From: an uncultured Desulfobacteraceae bacterium
GTDB lineage: Bacteria > Desulfobacterota > Desulfobacteria > Desulfobacterales > Desulfatirhabdiaceae
Length of the DNA stretch: 35,326 nt
NCBI GenBank assembly: GCA_903953895.1
Contig: CAJBLH010000273.1
Coordinates: forward strand, 1-35,326
Direction of reading: 5' to 3'
Below the pieces are notes generated by a model. That model did not search any database. It was given only the letters and a program-made list of their open reading frames with translations, and was not told where the DNA came from. Position numbers and translations under genes: made by a program. This document shows positions 34,665 through 35,326 of this stretch, piece after piece (positions within the stretch are counted from its first letter, which is position 1; each line of letters opens with the position of its first letter).

Positions 34665-34739
34665 CATCCAGCCATCAGACGCCGTTTAACCCAAAGCGAA
34701 GCCGCGGATTAAACGGTCGGCTGGATGGCCTTGTTAGGC
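34665..34739 (-). repeat. Degenerate attC-like site (outer)
   Basis: Perfect 9-bp arms CATCCAGCC (34665-34673) and GGCTGGATG (34719-34727) enclose a second pair CCGTTTAA (34682-34689) and TTAAACGG (34709-34716), with unequal unpaired bases between the pairs, as in a folded attC. A core-site GTTAGGC follows at 34733-34739 (GCCTAAC in cassette orientation). The opposite core site next to the left arm is missing, so the element looks degenerate or fused. Confidence 0.5.
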
Positions 34740-34820
34740 CAATTTTCTTCAACCGTAAACGACCGTCCCATTGGCTTAAATTAATTCTTTTTCCATTATT
34801 TCCTCTTTGATAGCAATGGT

Positions 34821-34882
34821 GGATAACGACAGCATCACTGGCTGGCGGAACGCCGGTCCGAGTGGATGTGCATTTGTTAGGC
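34821..34882 (-). repeat. attC-like recombination site (proximal to integrase)
   Basis: A 62-bp element bounded by GGATAAC (34821-34827) and GTTAGGC (34876-34882), which pair at five of seven positions including the invariant AAC/GTT. Inside, GCATCACT (34832-34839) can pair with AGTGGATGTGC (34861-34871) with extra unpaired bases on one side, and GGCTGGCG can pair with CGCCGGTCC. This matches attC size and architecture. TTGTTAGGCC plus a similar ATTTTCTT tail recurs at 34731 and 34874, 143 bp apart. Confidence 0.55.
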
Positions 34883-34926
34883 CCCATTTTCTTAAGCGGA
34901 ACGAGAATTTTCAATAATTGAAGCTG

Positions 34927-35326
34927 ATGGTACAGGTTCGCCAAGTCCTGCGCTACCATCTTTACGCCTATCGGACAGAACAAACATATTGCGACTGGAT
35001 CGTCCGGTTCATCAAGTTTCATGGCAGTCAAACCCACCCTGCCCAGATGGGAAAAGAACAAATCGATGCTTTTTTAAAGGGCCAGGGCTCAGCCTCAACA
35101 CAAAGGCAGGTGAATGCCATCATTTTTTTGTACCGCCACGTACTGGACCATCAGATTGAAGATCGCCTCGAACCCGTCAAGGCAAAAAGGGATGCGCGCC
35201 CGCCAACGGTGATGACGCAATCTGAAGTTCAGCGAGTCATGGAGCAAATGGTGGGCACGCACCTGCTCATGGCCAAAATGCTTTACGGATGCGGTTTGCG
35301 GCTCATGAAATGCGTTCGCCTGAGGG
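34927..35326 (+). CDS. intI: Integron integrase, partial (tyrosine recombinase)
   Basis: The 3' end is cut by the window. The visible 133 codons read like an IntI core-binding domain and the start of the catalytic domain: VRQVLRYHLYAYRTEQTYCD, then WIVRFIKFHGSQTHP, STQRQVNAIIFLYRHVL, and KMLYGCGLRLMKCVRLR, where the Arg of GLRL is the first catalytic Arg. Homologues usually read LMEC here; this copy has LMKC. About 6-8 residues seem missing between DAFL and ASTQRQ, and the N-terminus is about 10-15 residues short, with an in-frame TAA at 34915-34917 just before. It may be decayed. attC-like sites lie on its 5' side, the usual layout for an integron. Confidence 0.75.
   Translation, partial: MVQVRQVLRYHLYAYRTEQTYCDWIVRFIKFHGSQTHPAQMGKEQIDAFLKGQGSASTQRQVNAIIFLYRHVLDHQIEDRLEPVKAKRDARPPTVMTQSEVQRVMEQMVGTHLLMAKMLYGCGLRLMKCVRLR

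Larger units (their letters stand above)
34534..34926. other. Integron-edge region with attC-like sites, no clear gene
   Basis: This 393-bp region between the kinase gene and the integrase holds two attC-like elements and no convincing ORF. Short open frames here are low-information. The segment 34740-34820 between the two elements looks like an ORF-less cassette. No strong promoter or attI site could be assigned. Confidence 0.5.

Noticed and set aside
34458-34667. 69-codon minus-strand ORF rich in Trp, starting inside the outer attC-like arm
   Set aside because: More than a third of it is antisense to the 3' end of the sensor kinase gene and it has no ribosome binding site. A cassette-borne protein is possible but not supported.
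34675-35061. 128-codon minus-strand ORF across the attC-like sites
   Set aside because: It runs antisense to the integrase and through both recombination-site repeats; its sequence resembles no protein I know.

Overview
The window looks like chromosomal DNA of an anaerobic deltaproteobacterium (Desulfobacterota, probably Desulfobacteraceae or Desulfosarcinaceae). This is an inference from gene content, not a database match. The content includes DUF3786 and DUF748 proteins, a c-type-haem DUF3365 sensor kinase, an Rrf2-controlled cytochrome bd oxidase beside a ferritin-like protein, and moderately GC-rich genes separated by AT-rich spacers. No rRNA, tRNA or CRISPR array was recognised.

Layout. 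1-600: AT-rich DNA with an orphan palindrome and a decayed IS21-type istA remnant (minus). 615-2601: trpBA (minus), the last two steps of tryptophan synthesis. 2919-4484: an acyl-CoA synthetase (minus). 4638-11545: a complete type I restriction-modification operon hsdM-hsdS-hsdR (minus). 11605-12398: a doubtful small membrane ORF and a long spacer. 12399-13235: phosphonoacetaldehyde hydrolase, without its usual partner phnW. 13478-18785: a three-gene operon (class III nucleotide cyclase with PEGA domain, TPR-like lipoprotein, giant AsmA/DUF748 envelope protein). 18820-22322: an oxygen-defence block of ferritin-like protein (plus) facing Rrf2 regulator-cydA-cydB (minus). 22522-23442: a DUF3795/DUF3786 protein. 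23480-25678: TyrA (chorismate mutase-prephenate dehydrogenase) downstream of a GYF-AIM24 protein (minus). 25996-27672: an exported GDSL hydrolase. 27763-29964: YggL, a DUF1445 hydro-lyase and PxpC (minus). 30237-34533: two coupled two-component proteins, a receiver protein with a degenerate kinase and a haem-sensing hybrid kinase. 34665-35326: the edge of an integron, with attC-like sites next to a partial, possibly decayed integron integrase that runs off the window.

How it fits together. Most operons are ordinary housekeeping or stress functions. Accessory DNA sits at the two ends (IS21 remnant, integron edge) and in the type I RM locus. The most interesting unexplained units are the cyclase-lipoprotein-DUF748 operon, the receiver/kinase-like plus haem-sensor pair, the DUF1445-PxpC pair lacking PxpA and PxpB, and the integron boundary. 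Three intergenic stretches carry different short tandem repeats that share a 9-bp period, and two convergent junctions carry the same GC-rich inverted repeat. I found no clearly new system. Those four units are the best candidates for follow-up.
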